Shown: positions 48,796 to 60,640 of the stretch, one piece after another | Position numbering within the stretch: position 1 is the first letter of the stretch | How the letters are laid out: every line of letters starts with the position of its first letter | Source of the DNA: Diphasiastrum complanatum | Taxonomy: Eukaryota; Streptophyta; Lycopodiopsida; Lycopodiales; Lycopodiaceae | DNA: 64,000 nt | Reading direction: 5' to 3' | Assembly: GCA_029204225.1 (NCBI GenBank) | Contig: CM055102.1 | Span: forward strand, 10,925,245-10,989,244 | Made by a program: the position numbers and the translations under genes | The notes under the pieces: generated by a model | The model's database searches: none | Told to the model about the DNA's origin: nothing | The model's input: the letters and a program-made list of their open reading frames with translations, nothing else

Positions 48796-48797
<2 letters not shown>
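47747..48797. other. A/T-rich unassigned region
   Basis: Very A/T-rich, no coding motif. Confidence 0.5.

Positions 48798-48844
<47 letters not shown>
48798..48844 (-). repeat. Microsatellite (CT)n
   Basis: Uninterrupted CT tract of 47 bases, the only long dinucleotide tract here with the pyrimidines on the + strand. Confidence 0.97.
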
Positions 48845-48846
<2 letters not shown>

Positions 48847-49712
48847 TCCTTTTTGCGTAATCTCTAAATGGCAACATGTTCTTGTTCAAGCACATTTTGT
48901 GCAATGAGAATCAAGCACTTGGGAGCTATTGCCATATAATATAACAAAGTAACCATCCATTGAGGAGCTAAGAGGAGCTAATACAAGCTACCTAATGCCA
49001 AGTTTTCAATTTTTCTTTGTATTTTGGATGTACCTCCAATGGTAGAATGTGCTTGCAAGTGAAATAACCACTCATTTTGTTCATAATTCTCATCCTTGAG
49101 TGAAAGCATTAACAACTCGGTCCAAAATTTATGAGATAAAAAATTTCAGCCATGGCATTAGGTCATGGATTGCTCGTGGGCCTCAGGCCTTGCATACAGG
49201 TCGGGGTCATGCCCTCGGGCAAGGGCCCTCCCTTGCAAGGAAGGCCCTCGGAGGGGGCCTTCCACCCCAGAACATCTCTTGATGAGAGAAATAGTAGTAT
49301 CTACAACCAAGATTTGAAAACATAAGCTTGATCCACCATGCTTTAATCCTTAAACCTTCCACATTATTCAACCTTTTATCATCCACATAAGCCTAACACC
49401 AAAAAGATTGAGAGAAGCAAGCAAGCATAAGGACAAGCTGGAGCAAGCAAGCATAAGCACAAGGGACAAGATGCATGTGTGTGTGTGATTGATGCCAGAA
49501 ATCAAATGAATTTTTAGGATAAATGGTGATGGTGTAACATCTGTGGGCCATTAATCATATTTATGATCAACCATGATATAATGTAGAAGACGTTTCAGCA
49601 GGTGTTATAGTACTTAAGCTAATAAAACTAACTTCACAACACGTACTACAATACTGTCTACACGAACTACACATAGGACTAGTCGTGAAAGGATGAGCAC
49701 TACTAGCTGATC
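48845..49712. other. Unassigned region including the OPT 3' flank
   Basis: Contains a GC-rich patch with imperfect inverted repeats at 49195-49265 (GGGCAAGGGCCCTCCC and related words). The 3' untranslated region of the OPT gene must lie below 49713 but no poly(A) signal was assigned. Confidence 0.4.
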
Positions 49713-52700
49713 TTAAAATACAGGACATCCATCCACGGCAATGCCAGGCTGAGTTGGACAGGTAGCAAGAGGACAATTATCCACATTGCTGCCCCACCAG
49801 GTGATGCTTTTGTTCTCCAAACCAAGACAAAAGTAAAGGATCACTGCCATGAATGCTAAACCTGCATCCAAAGCTGCAGAGAGTACATAGTTGTAGCGCT
49901 GCCACCATGACTTGCGAAATCTGAAAATGAAGAAGTTGAAGATGGTGCCAACGATAATCCATGAGGTGTAGTTTACAGGGCTAGCAGGAGGAATGCTTGC
50001 TGTAGCTCCAAGAAGCACAGGCATGTTGATCAATGGTATCCAGGACACTTTAGGAAATGCTTTATGCAGCAACCATACTAAGATGGGTGCAAGGATTCCA
50101 CCTAGGAAGAACCAGTTGAGGGCATTGTACTCTCCCAAAGAACCAAAAATTCGTTTTGGACCCACCAGACCCCAGATCACTGATGCATCAAAGAAGACAC
50201 GATCACCTGGGCAGGTCCAAGGGCTAGAAGGTGGAAGAAGATCTGGATCGCAGATGTTGGGGATGCTACTTAGTAGCCACCATGCAACTCCAACATTAAT
50301 AATTGCGGCAAGGATCGTTCCAATAATCTGAATCGTAAGCAGTCGTTATGAGAAGCTTTTCTTCAACTAGAATATAAATTAGTGTTGGGTCCTTGGTCAT
50401 TTTCATTGCATGAACTTGACAACATACCTGGACAATAAACATTGAGCGCGGGGGCACTTTCATATAATGACCCAATTTAAAATCCTGCAGGAACGAAATA
50501 GCCTGAGTCATGCTTATGTAGCCATATGTCTTGAAGCAGACATTGGCGATTGGTCTTCCAGGCAGCATGTATCCCATAATATACTCCGTTATGATGTTGA
50601 GTCCTGGTGTCTGTAGTTCAACAGCAAAGAAGTGAGAGCTGCAACTTGTTTGATACATATCAGTGCAATATGTATGCAACAAAATTTGCTAACAGTGAAA
50701 AACGTAGATACGTTTATTTAGTGCAACCTGGTGGCCTGCATGCAAAATAAGAATTCAACATAGCCTATTCAACAGCGCCTTACGCACACACGTGATCTTG
50801 TGTCCAGACTCCAAAAAGCTGATTCTTCGTCTTCAAAACATCAACAAGAAGAAAGCATCGAAGAAAACTTAAATTGTTCACGATCGGGAAAATCGAAGAA
50901 TAGAACCACCTGATTGGTGGTTGCAGTTATGACACCGATTGGCAAGGTGAAGGAGGATGCAATCGCACAGGCAAAGAGAACACCCCACCATGGTAACTGG
51001 AGTTGCTGCTTGTAGCCTTCACATGTTGCAATTGCTACTCCGACTGTGATAATTGACAAAACTATGAACCACCAGGCTGGGATATCAGGATAACGTTGCA
51101 TTAGGCGAGTATGCACATCAGGTTTTTCCTTAAGGGCAGCACGCGTCTGTCGCCATATTTGTCTGGTGGGTTGACAAAGAAGGTTATCAGCACAGATATT
51201 GCTAATTATTCCTACTTAAAGCCTCAGTTATACACGATAGATTTTTTGAAACACCATGGCTGTGCTTGATGAAGACTTTAGCCAAAAACCTAAAAGATAA
51301 AAAGATGCAGGGACTCACTTTCCATTAAAGCACAAAACATGTGTGACTGTGGCTGCAACAGCTGCAAACCCAAATCCATACGTCACTGCAAAGAATGTGC
51401 TCAGGTTGATTCGGCCTTGAGCTTCATATGCATTTAGATCAAGCTCAAATCTGTTGTTCACAACTCCAGTAATATTGTACGGTTGCCCACGTATGTCAAA
51501 AAGGTCGGAAGATAGGATGGGGAAAGTTTTGGCATGATACACATTTTTCCAGTAAGTGCCTGGTATCACACCATAGACCACAATCACAAATCCCACAAGA
51601 ACATTCACTATGGCAAACCATGGCGTGACAAGAGGGCTTGAAAGAAAAGCTGAAATGGTCGACCAATCAATGGCTATGGCTCCTATTCCAAGGCCATTGA
51701 GACCAGAACCCAGTTGTTGAGCACCCACAGAGTTGGGCCAGGCCCAGCAGACCCATGAGAGGGATGTTAGCATTCCAAATAGGTAGCCTGGGAGCACATA
51801 ATATGAGAAACTCACAATCATGAAGATTACAAAGAATTGGATTCTTGTCAAAGAGCCCTTTTTTTTCTCCTCTTCATGGAGTGTCCTGAAACGAAGAACA
51901 ATCATTGAACAGCAGCGATCTTCAGTCCAACTCATCAGACATACAGAATGATATTGCTTAGGTGTAGTCACTATAGATTCACAGTAATAAAATATTTTTT
52001 CTGTTTAACTTTTAAAGACTGAATCGAAACAGGTAAGGCAGAAATGACTAATTAGTGCACAAATTAAGACCTGAAGAGCGATACTTGCACCAAGTTCCCA
52101 GGCCACCACATATGCGCAGAGTTTACCAAGTACCCTCTCATAAGGCCTGCCCATCCATATCCCAACACCTGCCACAAGCGATTAACAGATGAATATGTGC
52201 TGAAAAAGGTTGTAATTTTTTAAGTGTTACGTGCTGTTTCCAGAATATCTTTTCAGAAACTGAATTCTCTGAGAGTTTGGGAGCTATTCCTTTATTACTC
52301 TAGAAGGTTGAAACAGTGTAGCATATATGGTCAAAATAAACAAACATTAGTTCTACTTTGGCTATGCCACACAAAATAAGAAGTTGCCATTCTAATGATG
52401 GTTCAGCAGAGCCATGCGTGATAGTTCAGCAGAGCCATGCTGGATAGAGATCCATAAATATCTAAAATACTTGAGGTGAATACGTGGGTTGGGTAAACAT
52501 GTTGTCAGCCCCCCATAGTGTGCAGCCATGCCTGACAGAGATTCATGATAAATGTAACTGGAAGGGAACTTAATTCTTATTCAATATAATAAAAGATTGT
52601 CTCTAATGAAATAGTAATCCAAGTGCATATTGACGAGATTTATGCTTCATGTGTGCCTTTAAAGACATGAGTAATGCGTAAGGTCGTACTTGTAGTTCCT

Positions 52701-53780
52701 TGGTAATGAGCGACCTCATTGACGAGACCTTTTCAAAAGTTGTGCTACGTGTTTTCCATTGAGCTTTGATATCTCCAGTACCCATTATCTAGTGGACAAT
52801 CTTTGCCGATCAACCATCTCAGATGTCTAGGGGTTATTTAATTGAGCCATGTCAGGTAATTACGTATAATACCTGAGTTGTAACCACAAGGAGAATGCCA
52901 GCAACTAAGCTGATGCTTCTCTTGTAGAAGACTTTGGTGATGGTGATTATGCCCACTCCATAAGCATTCCCATTTGAGAAGGCACTACCAGCATTTGCAA
53001 AGATTGTGATAAGGACATGCTCCTTCACGTTGAATGGACCTGGATTAAGACTCCACTCCCAGTTTGTGAGAGGCACCCTGAACTTTCTGGTTGGAAGCAC
53101 TGCTGCCATGAAACGGCCAATTGGGAGTGCGACGATCTGTACTGAGATGAGCGTGATGACGAGGGGCTCCCGTCTGTACGCAAAGAATTGATTGAGAAAG
53201 GATAGGAGGGCGCAGGAGACTAGGCCCAGAAACCACATGCGAAACGTCCATACTTGCAGCGATGGATCGTCGGTGGTGGGCACTGTCAGCGCCACCTGCT
53301 CCACCGGTGACTGATCTTCTAATTCCTCTTTTACTTCAATCTGAGCTGACGGTGCTTCCCCCAGATTGCCATAAGACTTGTCGACTGGTTGCAATTCCGT
53401 CATCTTCCTGCATAACAGAGATCAAAGAATATATCAGAGACTTGGACGTTCCAATATTATGGTATTCATAGAAGCTTCAGAAACATTCCAGCGAGGATCA
53501 CTTTTCCTTTTAGGAAGCTACAAAAAAACTGGCAATTCACAGCATGATATTTGGCTGATTAACATATACCCAGAAAGTTCACAAACACATGCACAAGTCT
53601 TTCTTCATCTCAAATTTAAGCCAAATACTTGAACCAGCCCACTGCAAGTAGTAAAAATTACAAAAGCATATAGTTTTATTCAGAAATGTCTCTCATTTTT
53701 CATACGAATATTAAGTTTCAGTACTGAAAACTTGCGCCTGTTCATTCTTATTCTTTGAACTTTACACACTCTTAATTTTA

Positions 53781-53826
<46 letters not shown>

Positions 53827-53960
53827 CTGTTATTTCTAAACGGATCTGTGTCACTCCATGGAAATTTAGCTTGTTATTCATCACCTTCAAGCAGCTGCAA
53901 CAAATTATACAACATCAAAGCTTACCCAGCAGCAGGACTTGAATCACCCTTGACCACCAT
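49713..53960 (-). CDS. OPT: Oligopeptide transporter (OPT family), seven coding exons
   Basis: Coding exons (minus strand): 53960-53926, 53407-52873, 52168-52071, 51885-51319, 51162-50910, 50610-50428, 50327-49713; all six introns are GT-AG and phases agree, giving 762 codons including stop (761 residues, normal for the family). Family hallmarks: N-terminal [18 protein letters not shown] (about residues 55-73) and KVPPRSMF (547-554), plus [40 protein letters not shown] and a stop after [10 protein letters not shown]. Many hydrophobic segments fit the roughly 16-helix fold. OPT proteins are plasma-membrane proton symporters for small peptides, glutathione or metal chelates; the substrate of this one cannot be told. 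No stop or frameshift is seen. The start in exon 1 gives 13 extra residues ([13 protein letters not shown]); the alternative is the ATG at 53403. Confidence 0.95.
53781..53826 (+). repeat. Compound microsatellite (TG)n(AG)n in OPT intron 1
   Basis: Ten TG units followed by about 13 AG units, same order as the tract at 42922. Confidence 0.97.
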
Positions 53961-54078
53961 CCTTGCTTTGGTGAGACGATCAGCTCCTCTCCCTTGCCCA
54001 AGTATCTCTAGTATTGAGAGCAGCAGCAGCCGCTATTGCATTTGAGCAACTACAGGAGAAAGAGTGAGAGAGAGTGTA
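53926..54078 (-). other. OPT first exon: 5' UTR and first 35 coding bases
   Basis: The minus strand shows a pyrimidine-rich patch (CTCTCTCTCACTCTTTCTCC, about 54055-54078), like plant core-promoter Y patches or CT-rich leaders, then the ATG at 53960 and a donor GG-GTAAGC at 53925. Splicing to 53407 keeps frame with the downstream exon and crosses a 518-bp intron that carries a TG/AG microsatellite. The transcription start is not determined. Confidence 0.6.
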
Positions 54079-54122
54079 GGCTATTGTGGAAAATGTAGGG
54101 TGTTGTGGAGAAAAGCAGTTTA

Positions 54123-54246
54123 GGAGGTTTTCATTGGTCACGTCTGCCCTAAAACGTTTTTGAAGGGCATTTGAGAATCATTTGGAAGGTTTTCATTGGT
54201 TCACATTTGCCGTACAACATTTTTGAAGGGCATTTGAAAATCAGTT
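54123..54246 (-). promoter_or_regulatory. OPT upstream region: tandem 61-bp repeat with CCAAT boxes
   Basis: Two diverged units (54123-54183 and 54184-54246) share GGTTTTCATTGGT and TTTTTGAAGGGCATTTGA. In the gene's direction each presents ACCAATGAAAACC, a CCAAT-box word, about 175 and 240 bases above the start codon. Position suggests promoter elements; function is inferred. Confidence 0.55.
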
Positions 54247-54286
54247 GAAAGTAAGTTGAAGTGAGAGAACATTCTTTCTCTAAAAG

Positions 54287-54435
54287 TTTCTAGAAAGAGA
54301 AGTTTTTTGAGAGAGGAAATCAATATAAAATCTCATGGCAATAGAGAGAAATCAAGGTGGCATTTCTAGAAAGAGAAGTTTTTAGAGAGAAGAAATGAAG
54401 TATAAAATCTCATGGCAAGAGAAATCACGATGGCA
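54287..54435 (+). repeat. Tandem 75-bp repeat upstream of OPT
   Basis: Units 54287-54362 and 54363-54435 share TTTCTAGAAAGAGAAGTTTT and TATAAAATCTCATGGCAA. It lies 330-480 bases above the OPT start codon, next to the CCAAT-bearing repeat. Confidence 0.8.
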
Positions 54436-55523
54436 CGAGAGAGTGAAATTTTTTTGTTTTCTACCATTGTTTTTAGGGTTTCTTTGGTAAGGGAGATGAA
54501 TAGCCATATACTGAGGTGTTGGAGAGAGAGAGAGAGAGAATACAAATCAAAGGAACCTTATCTCTACCACATTTCACACTTGCAATGTCTTTTATGATGT
54601 CCTTCATAGTTGGAATTGCAATGTTTTTTGTCATTTCTTCATGGAATTAATATTCATATATCTTTTTGTCTATGCTAACAATTGGTGGGTTGGCACATTG
54701 TGTTTGGGCTTCCCCACCCACCTTTGATTATATGTGATATCCCACATGGATTGATTATACCAAGAAGCATGATTTGTTCATGACACTTTCCTCAGAGTTG
54801 ACAAGATTCATAATTCCAAAAAAACTTAGATCACCTCACTCCATATATGACGTCCAAAGTCACCTCACTCCATATATGAGTCCAAAGTCTTGCCCACCCA
54901 TGTTGAACTTATATAGGAGAAATTTGAGATTTTTTTATTTTAATTTTTGAGAGCGTTGTCTAAATGGGTCCTAGGATCCCCTACAACCCTTCTAAAACAT
55001 GTGATGGCTATATCCCAAATAAAAAGTTCTCTTCCGAAATGTTAGTGGTCAAGGTCATGTCATGGCTTTGAAGTCTCCTAGTAAGGTGATGCATCTTTGG
55101 TGTACATGCCTCAAATTGAATTCTTGTCTAAAAATATATCTTATTTAGGGACTAGAGATAATTTATAAAGTTAAAGATATGCAAAATTTAAGGCTCAAAC
55201 AATCATAAAAATACAAAAGTATAAACCACCCTTATCCTTCCCACCTGCCCCCACCCCCTCAAAAAAAAAAAAAAAACCTTTGATCTTTTTGCATTTAAGA
55301 TTTCGATGACAAGTCAATCGACCTCGAGACTCTCATTTTATACAATCGGACAAAACAGGAGCCCAAGAAGTAGGAAGTCATATTTTTAAGCACTAGCTTT
55401 TAACAAATTTCTATCATCACAACTTAGTCTATACTCTTTTAAAGCAATGTGTCAAGCACTAAGGCTACTCTGAAGTTGAAATACCCTACTTTAGTGGCAA
55501 AGGTGAGGCTAGCTAGAGTTTGG

Positions 55524-55526
<3 letters not shown>
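54436..55526. other. Unassigned region
   Basis: No coding motif; a short GA run at about 54521-54538 only. Confidence 0.45.

Positions 55527-55557
<31 letters not shown>
55527..55557 (+). repeat. Microsatellite (TG)n
   Basis: About 15 TG units. Confidence 0.95.
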
Positions 55558-55559
<2 letters not shown>

Positions 55560-55904
55560 ACAAGTTTTGGAATCTAAGGGTGAGAAGGGTTCATCAATCC
55601 GAAAATATCTTTGTAGGAAATATCAATATTCTTTGATAAGGCTTGATTGTAGACTAAGCTTTACATTTTGACAAAGCAACTCAAATATAGGCTCCTCTCT
55701 AGATACACTATAGAACATAACATGAAGGTTGCTTGTTTAAATATAAGTATTAGTATTTGCTAATAGATAAAATTGTCACTACCATGCCATGCTGCTAAAG
55801 TCAAATATAATAGACATCTTACACTAAAAGTTTATGTGCTTGAACATCATCACTTGGCTAAATTATCACCATAATATCGATCCAAAAATTTTGTATGTAT
55901 GTGG

Positions 55905-55906
<2 letters not shown>
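55558..55906. other. Unassigned region
   Basis: Nothing recognised. Confidence 0.4.

Positions 55907-55986
<80 letters not shown>
55907..55986 (+). repeat. Microsatellite (AG)n
   Basis: Uninterrupted AG tract of 80 bases. Confidence 0.98.
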
Positions 55987-55988
<2 letters not shown>

Positions 55989-56900
55989 GTTAAACATAAG
56001 TGGATCAATCAAATGTTTCTTACTTCTACTATTCAGGGCATTCATTGCAGACAAGAGTAGGCTTTCAAGATACTCAATCAAATTTGAAGTTTTGTGGATA
56101 ACAACATTTGATCAAATTTAAGCATCGTATTTAGAGATTGTTGTTATAGAAGAGAATTTCAAAGTGTCTTTAGTAATCTTTCTTTAATGGTATTGCAAAG
56201 AATAACCAGTTGTATAAAGATGGTGAAGAAACAATGTGTATTTCACTATAAACATAAAGTCTAATTGTATTTTATGTGTTGCTAATTACACATTGCTTAT
56301 TGACAATACTATCAATGGTCAAACAATGGAGCAAAAATGTTTATCAGCATTTATCGCCACCAAGACAAGACGATGTACGTTGTTGGCGACGTTCGTAACA
56401 ACACCAAGCAGTGTGCATATATATAAGCGATGGTACAAATACCACAAAGTAAGACTTTTTTTACAATGTTATTGCAAAGAAATCTAGCATGATATAAACT
56501 AACATCAAAAAAAGAAAATCAATTGATGCTAGAAACATGGCAAAGCTACATTGATGATTTGTTAGTGACGCTAACACATAGAATTGTAGCAACACTACTT
56601 ATGTGACACTTCACAAACATTAGTTGGTGATAATAAAAAAATGTTGCAATAAATAACTAATGATGATAGAAGCATCACTAAGTAACACTGGAAAAGTTTT
56701 AGTAACATTGATTCAGAGATCACTGTCAAGATTAATTTTGGACTTTCACTACAACAAGACGAGCAAGCAACGCTTTTTTTGAGCATTTTTTTGAAAGATA
56801 GAATCTAAAAAGAGGCACATGGGAAGTAGAAAGCTTGAGCGTAGGGTCCGTAGGGTGGCCTCGGTATAAGCCTTGCAAATTTGAACATGTTTTTCAAAGA
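55987..56900. other. Unassigned region
   Basis: No coding motif. CACTACAACAAGACG at 56750 resembles a CACTA transposon end but has no partner. Confidence 0.4.
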
Positions 56901-57105
56901 CTTATAGGGAGGGTTATAGGGAGGCCTGGGACATTTCAAAAATCCCTACTAACTGAGAGTTATACAAAGCTTCATAAGGAGGGTTATAGGTAGGGTTATA
57001 GGAAGGGTTATAGGGAAGGTTATAGAGAGGGTTATAGGGAGGGTTATAGGGAGGGTTATAAGGAGGCCATAGGCATTCCAAAAAGTTCTGCTGACCGAGG
57101 GTAAT
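56901..57105 (+). repeat. G-rich minisatellite, 12-bp unit
   Basis: A core array at about 56977-57069 has seven to eight copies of GGGTTATAGGGA and close variants. A flanking segment of about 50 bases containing GTTATAGGGAGGCCTGGG is present on the left (56912-56962) and as a diverged copy on the right (57053-57105). Confidence 0.9.
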
Positions 57106-57117
57106 AACGTGACTGAT

Positions 57118-58640
57118 GAAAAGAAAACCCCTCTTTCCTATGCTTTGTAAACAGTGGCTTGTCCAACGGCTTTGTCAAAAAATCTGCAATCATGTCTTCT
57201 GATTTTACTTACTCAACACTAGCTCTCCTTTCGAGATCAAGTCTCACATGTGATGGTACTTTAAAGGTATGTGTTTGGTCTTTGAATGGAAGACTAGATC
57301 CTAGGATAGATATATAACACTCTGAGAATCCATCATCATGCTGCATGGTTCTCTTTGTTGTATGCCAATTGCCACCAACATCATCTACAACCACACTACC
57401 TCATTAGCCACCTTCAATGTTGCCACATACTCGGCTTCGCAGAAAAATTAAGCTACAAGTGTTTTCTTCTTGCACGTCCAGTTGAATGTTGCTCTGCACG
57501 CTATCGAACATCCTCTTGTCACGGACTTGTTGTCATCTTTGTAGCTTGCCCAGCTTGCATCACTGTAGTATTGCAGCTTGAATTCCTTTTCGGCCTTGTA
57601 GGTTAATCTCATATCTTGGGTGCCTTTCATATATTACAGAATGCTTTTTGCCATCAGCCAATGTGCCATGCCAGGGTTAGAAGAGAATTGACTCAATGCA
57701 TAGACAGAGAAGGCCAAGTCGGGTCTAGTACAAGGTGTACGATACATCATCAGACTACCGATCAGGTTTTGGTATGGTATACCTTCCATCTTATGTCTCT
57801 CTTCTTCTGTGCTTGGACAGTTTTGCTTTAACAATCTGGCTCCATCAGCTATCATTGGTGTGGCTTTTTCTTTGCAGTCACTCATTCTGTACTGCTTCAA
57901 TACCTTTTCGGCATACTCTATTGACTCAGATGCATCACTCTTCTTCTTCGATCTCTTTTGATCTGCAGCCCAAGACACTTTGTCGCTTCTTCTAGATATG
58001 TGATTTCATAAGTTGTAGATATCTGACTCTTTGTATCGTTGATTAGCATCAAACAATTTTCTATCATTAAAGAGTCATCCACAAAAATTGTTAGAATCAC
58101 AAAACTTTTTTCTACTCTTTTTATGTAGACATTACAGCCTGTTTGTGTAGGAACAAAGTCTAGAGACTTCAAATTATTATCGAATTCTTGTACCAAGCTC
58201 GAGATGTCTGCTTCAGACCATATATATATCGATGTAGCCAACAGGCGTACTCTTGATTGTTGGGGTCTTTGAATCTTTCAGGCTGCTTCATGAAGATTTC
58301 TTCCTCTAGATCTATGTGGAGAAAGGATATTTTACATCAATCTGGTGTATTTTCAGATTGTGTTGTTGCATATGCAAGGAGTAATCAAATGCTTGCCATC
58401 TTGACCATTGTTGAGTACGTATCGAAGTAGTCGATGCCATACCTCTGCGTGTAGCCCTTGGCGACATGTCTGGGTTTGTAGCGTCTGACAATGCCATCAG
58501 ATTTCAGATTTCTTTTGTAGACCCATTTGCAGTCAACAGTTTTCTTTTCTTTAGGCAGTGGCTCTAATGTCCACAACTCATTCTGCCTCATCGACTCGAT
58601 TTCTTCATCGCTTGCTTCCAGAATTCCACCTCTGAACAAT
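57118..58640 (-). pseudogene. pol: Copia E RT and RNase H
   Basis: RT opens EIESMRQNELWTLEPLPK and DCKWVYKRNLKSDG, with QRYGIDYFDTYSTMVKMAS, then LTIFVDDSLMI (the YVDD box read as FVDD) near 58090 and ATKCLGLQIKRD; PDLAFSVYALSQFSSNPGM near 57710. RNase H has YYSDASWASYKDDNKSVTRG near 57560 and the terminal ADFLTKPL near 57175. Four or more frameshifts interrupt it. Confidence 0.9.
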
Positions 58641-58689
58641 GGATAGCTTCTTAGTATGTAGTCAATTCTTCAATGAAGCTGTAATATTC

Positions 58690-59830
58690 GACATCTACAT
58701 CTTCGCTCCACTAAAGATTGTTGCTGTATCGGTCTGGAGGTCTTCTTGTTCTCGTCGACCTTCTTGGTCTTGTTTGTCACTGCTGGTTTATGTCTTCTTC
58801 TGTTTCTTTGTCTGATTGGTCTTCAGCTTGATGCTTTGAAGTCTGTGGCTCAACATTCTATGTTGTTGTGTATTCTTGATCTCTCTCTTGAATTGATCCA
58901 GGAAATGTGGATTCATAAAATTTCACGTCTTTGCTTGTTACCACCTTCTTGGAGATTGGGTTGTAGAGCCTATAGACTTGTGATCCGTTCGAATATCCAA
59001 CCATGACCATTTTCTCTAACTTTGCGTCAAGGTTGCTTCTTTTGTCTTTTTGTACGTGCATGTATGCTGCAGCTCCGAACACACGTACATATGAGAGATC
59101 AAGATTTTTACTTCTCCACATTTCATATGTATTTTGTCTTCCAGGGTTGTCATTGTCAATCTATTCTGCAGGTGAACAGCTACAACAATCGCCTTAGCCC
59201 AAAACTGACTCGGCAACTGAGCCTATGCCATCATGCATCTGGATCCTTTGACAAGCATTTTGTTTCTTCTTTCTGCTACACCGTTGTACTGAGGTGTGTA
59301 TGTAGGAGTGAACTGATACTCTATTCCTTATTCTTGACAGAAGTTTGAGAACTCCTTGCTCTTGTACTTGTCTCCATTGTCGATCATGATAGTCTGCACT
59401 TTCTCGGAGGTGTGTCTCTCTATGAATGCCACAAACTTCTTGAAAGAGTCGAACACTTTTGACTTTTTCTTTAGGTAGTATATCGTTGTCATCCGGCTAT
59501 AATCATTGACGAACATCAGGAAGTACCTCGATCCTAAGAGTGAGTCGACTTTCATCAATTCACAGACAACTGAGTGGACAAGCTCAAGGACTTCCTTGGC
59601 TCTTCTTTCCTCATGTACAAATGGACTTCGATGTTGCTTTCCTTTCTAACAGGCTTCATAGAAGTCGGTGTCTGGTCTGGTTATGTTCAAACCTGTGACA
59701 ATCTCCTTCCTACTCTTGTCGTACAGACTTCTCATGTTCAGATGATACATTCTTCTATGCTAGAGTTGATTTTCATTTTCTGATTCAGCATGCTATCATA
59801 GCTGCTGATTACTTTAGCCTTGATTATTTT
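58690..59830 (-). pseudogene. pol: Copia E integrase
   Basis: Zinc/pre-integrase tail with KGKQHRSPFVHEERRAKEVL near 59620; core with SRYFLMFVNDYSRMTTIYYL near 59510 and MIDNGDKYKSKEFSNFC near 59370, where the usual ELVHSDVCGP reads ELVHSVVCE and DNGGEY reads DNGDKY, so catalytic acids are lost. QFWAKAIVVAVHLQNRL near 59200 and VRVFGAAAYMHVQKDKRSNL near 59080 follow after frameshifts. Confidence 0.87.
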
Positions 59831-60039
59831 AACCTTGTCTGGATTTGACAATCAGTAGCTTGTTTGATCTTTGCTCGATCATTCGACATACATTGCCATC
59901 AAATAAGGGTCGAATTTTGAGATCTGCCATCTTCGATATAGAGAGCAGGTCTCTTATTAGTGTGGATACATAGAGTGCTCTTGGTAGCTCTTCTTGTCTC
60001 GACAGTGTGCATAGTTGTAGGGAACCGATGCCTTCGACA

Positions 60040-60640
60040 TCACGACGTCTGCACCTAGTATTACTGCCACAACAACACCCCCGCGATTTGCAACCTGTTT
60101 TGCGACGTGAATCGCGAGCTTAATTTTTTTTTAATTCGTTGCGGACGTTGGAAAAACACGTCACTATAAGGTCGTCAAAATCCGACGACATTAAAACGCG
60201 TCGCAATTTGACAGGCATAAATTGCTGGATGAAAATAATCCCGATGACGGAAAAACGTGATGACATGGACGTCGCAATGCGATGTCTGATGTGGACGTTG
60301 CATTCCGACGTCCGACGTGGACGTCGTAATGCGACGTCCAAAGACGTCGCAAATGAAGTCATGTGGCTGTCGCATTGTCACGTCTCAGAACCCAATCGGA
60401 TTTCAACGTTTGTAAACACAGAATGATGCTAAAATCTCCCCGATGGATGTCCGACGCCTATCCGACGTCCATCCGACGTATAGTTAGACGTCGGATTTCG
60501 ACATTTCAGGTAGTTGTCAAAGTCCGACATCTGTTAACAGAATGCTCAAAAAAAATGTCCGACGTGTGTCCGACGTTCATCCGACGTCTATTCGATGTGT
60601 TGGGACGTCGGAATTCGACGTCCCAAATTAGGTAAAAAAA
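60040..60640. repeat. GACGTC/CCGACG-rich region
   Basis: About twenty GACGT words, many as the palindrome GACGTC or the longer CCGACGTC/GACGTCGG, in 600 bases, against near absence elsewhere in the window. Loose repeats of ATCCGACGTCCATCC and GGACGTCGCAATGCGA are visible. No coding motif; resembles the subterminal repeat zone of some DNA transposons. Confidence 0.7.

Larger units (their letters stand above)
57110..60060 (-). mobile_element. Ty1/copia retrotransposon E, truncated at both ends
   Basis: On the minus strand: pre-integrase and integrase (59.8-58.7 kb), RT (58.65-57.65 kb) and RNase H (57.65-57.12 kb). No LTR, primer site, gag or protease is found; the 3' end runs into the GGGTTATAGGGA minisatellite and the 5' end into GACGTC-rich DNA. 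A different copia lineage from A-D. Confidence 0.9.

Noticed and set aside
49195-49265. GC-rich inverted repeats as a terminator or microRNA precursor
   Set aside because: Pairing is imperfect and only local; no transcript evidence and no conserved mature sequence recognised.
53403-53960. A frameshift or missing start in the OPT gene
   Set aside because: Joining the small upstream exon or starting at 53403 both give a complete frame; all exon phases agree, so the gene is not broken.
56750-56785. CACTACAACAAGACG as a CACTA (En/Spm) transposon end
   Set aside because: No matching GTTGTAGTG end, no target duplication and no transposase nearby; the resemblance is only about a dozen bases.
60120-60635. 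Overlapping open frames through the GACGTC-rich region
   Set aside because: Frames are open on both strands because of the repeated CG-rich words; no family motif.
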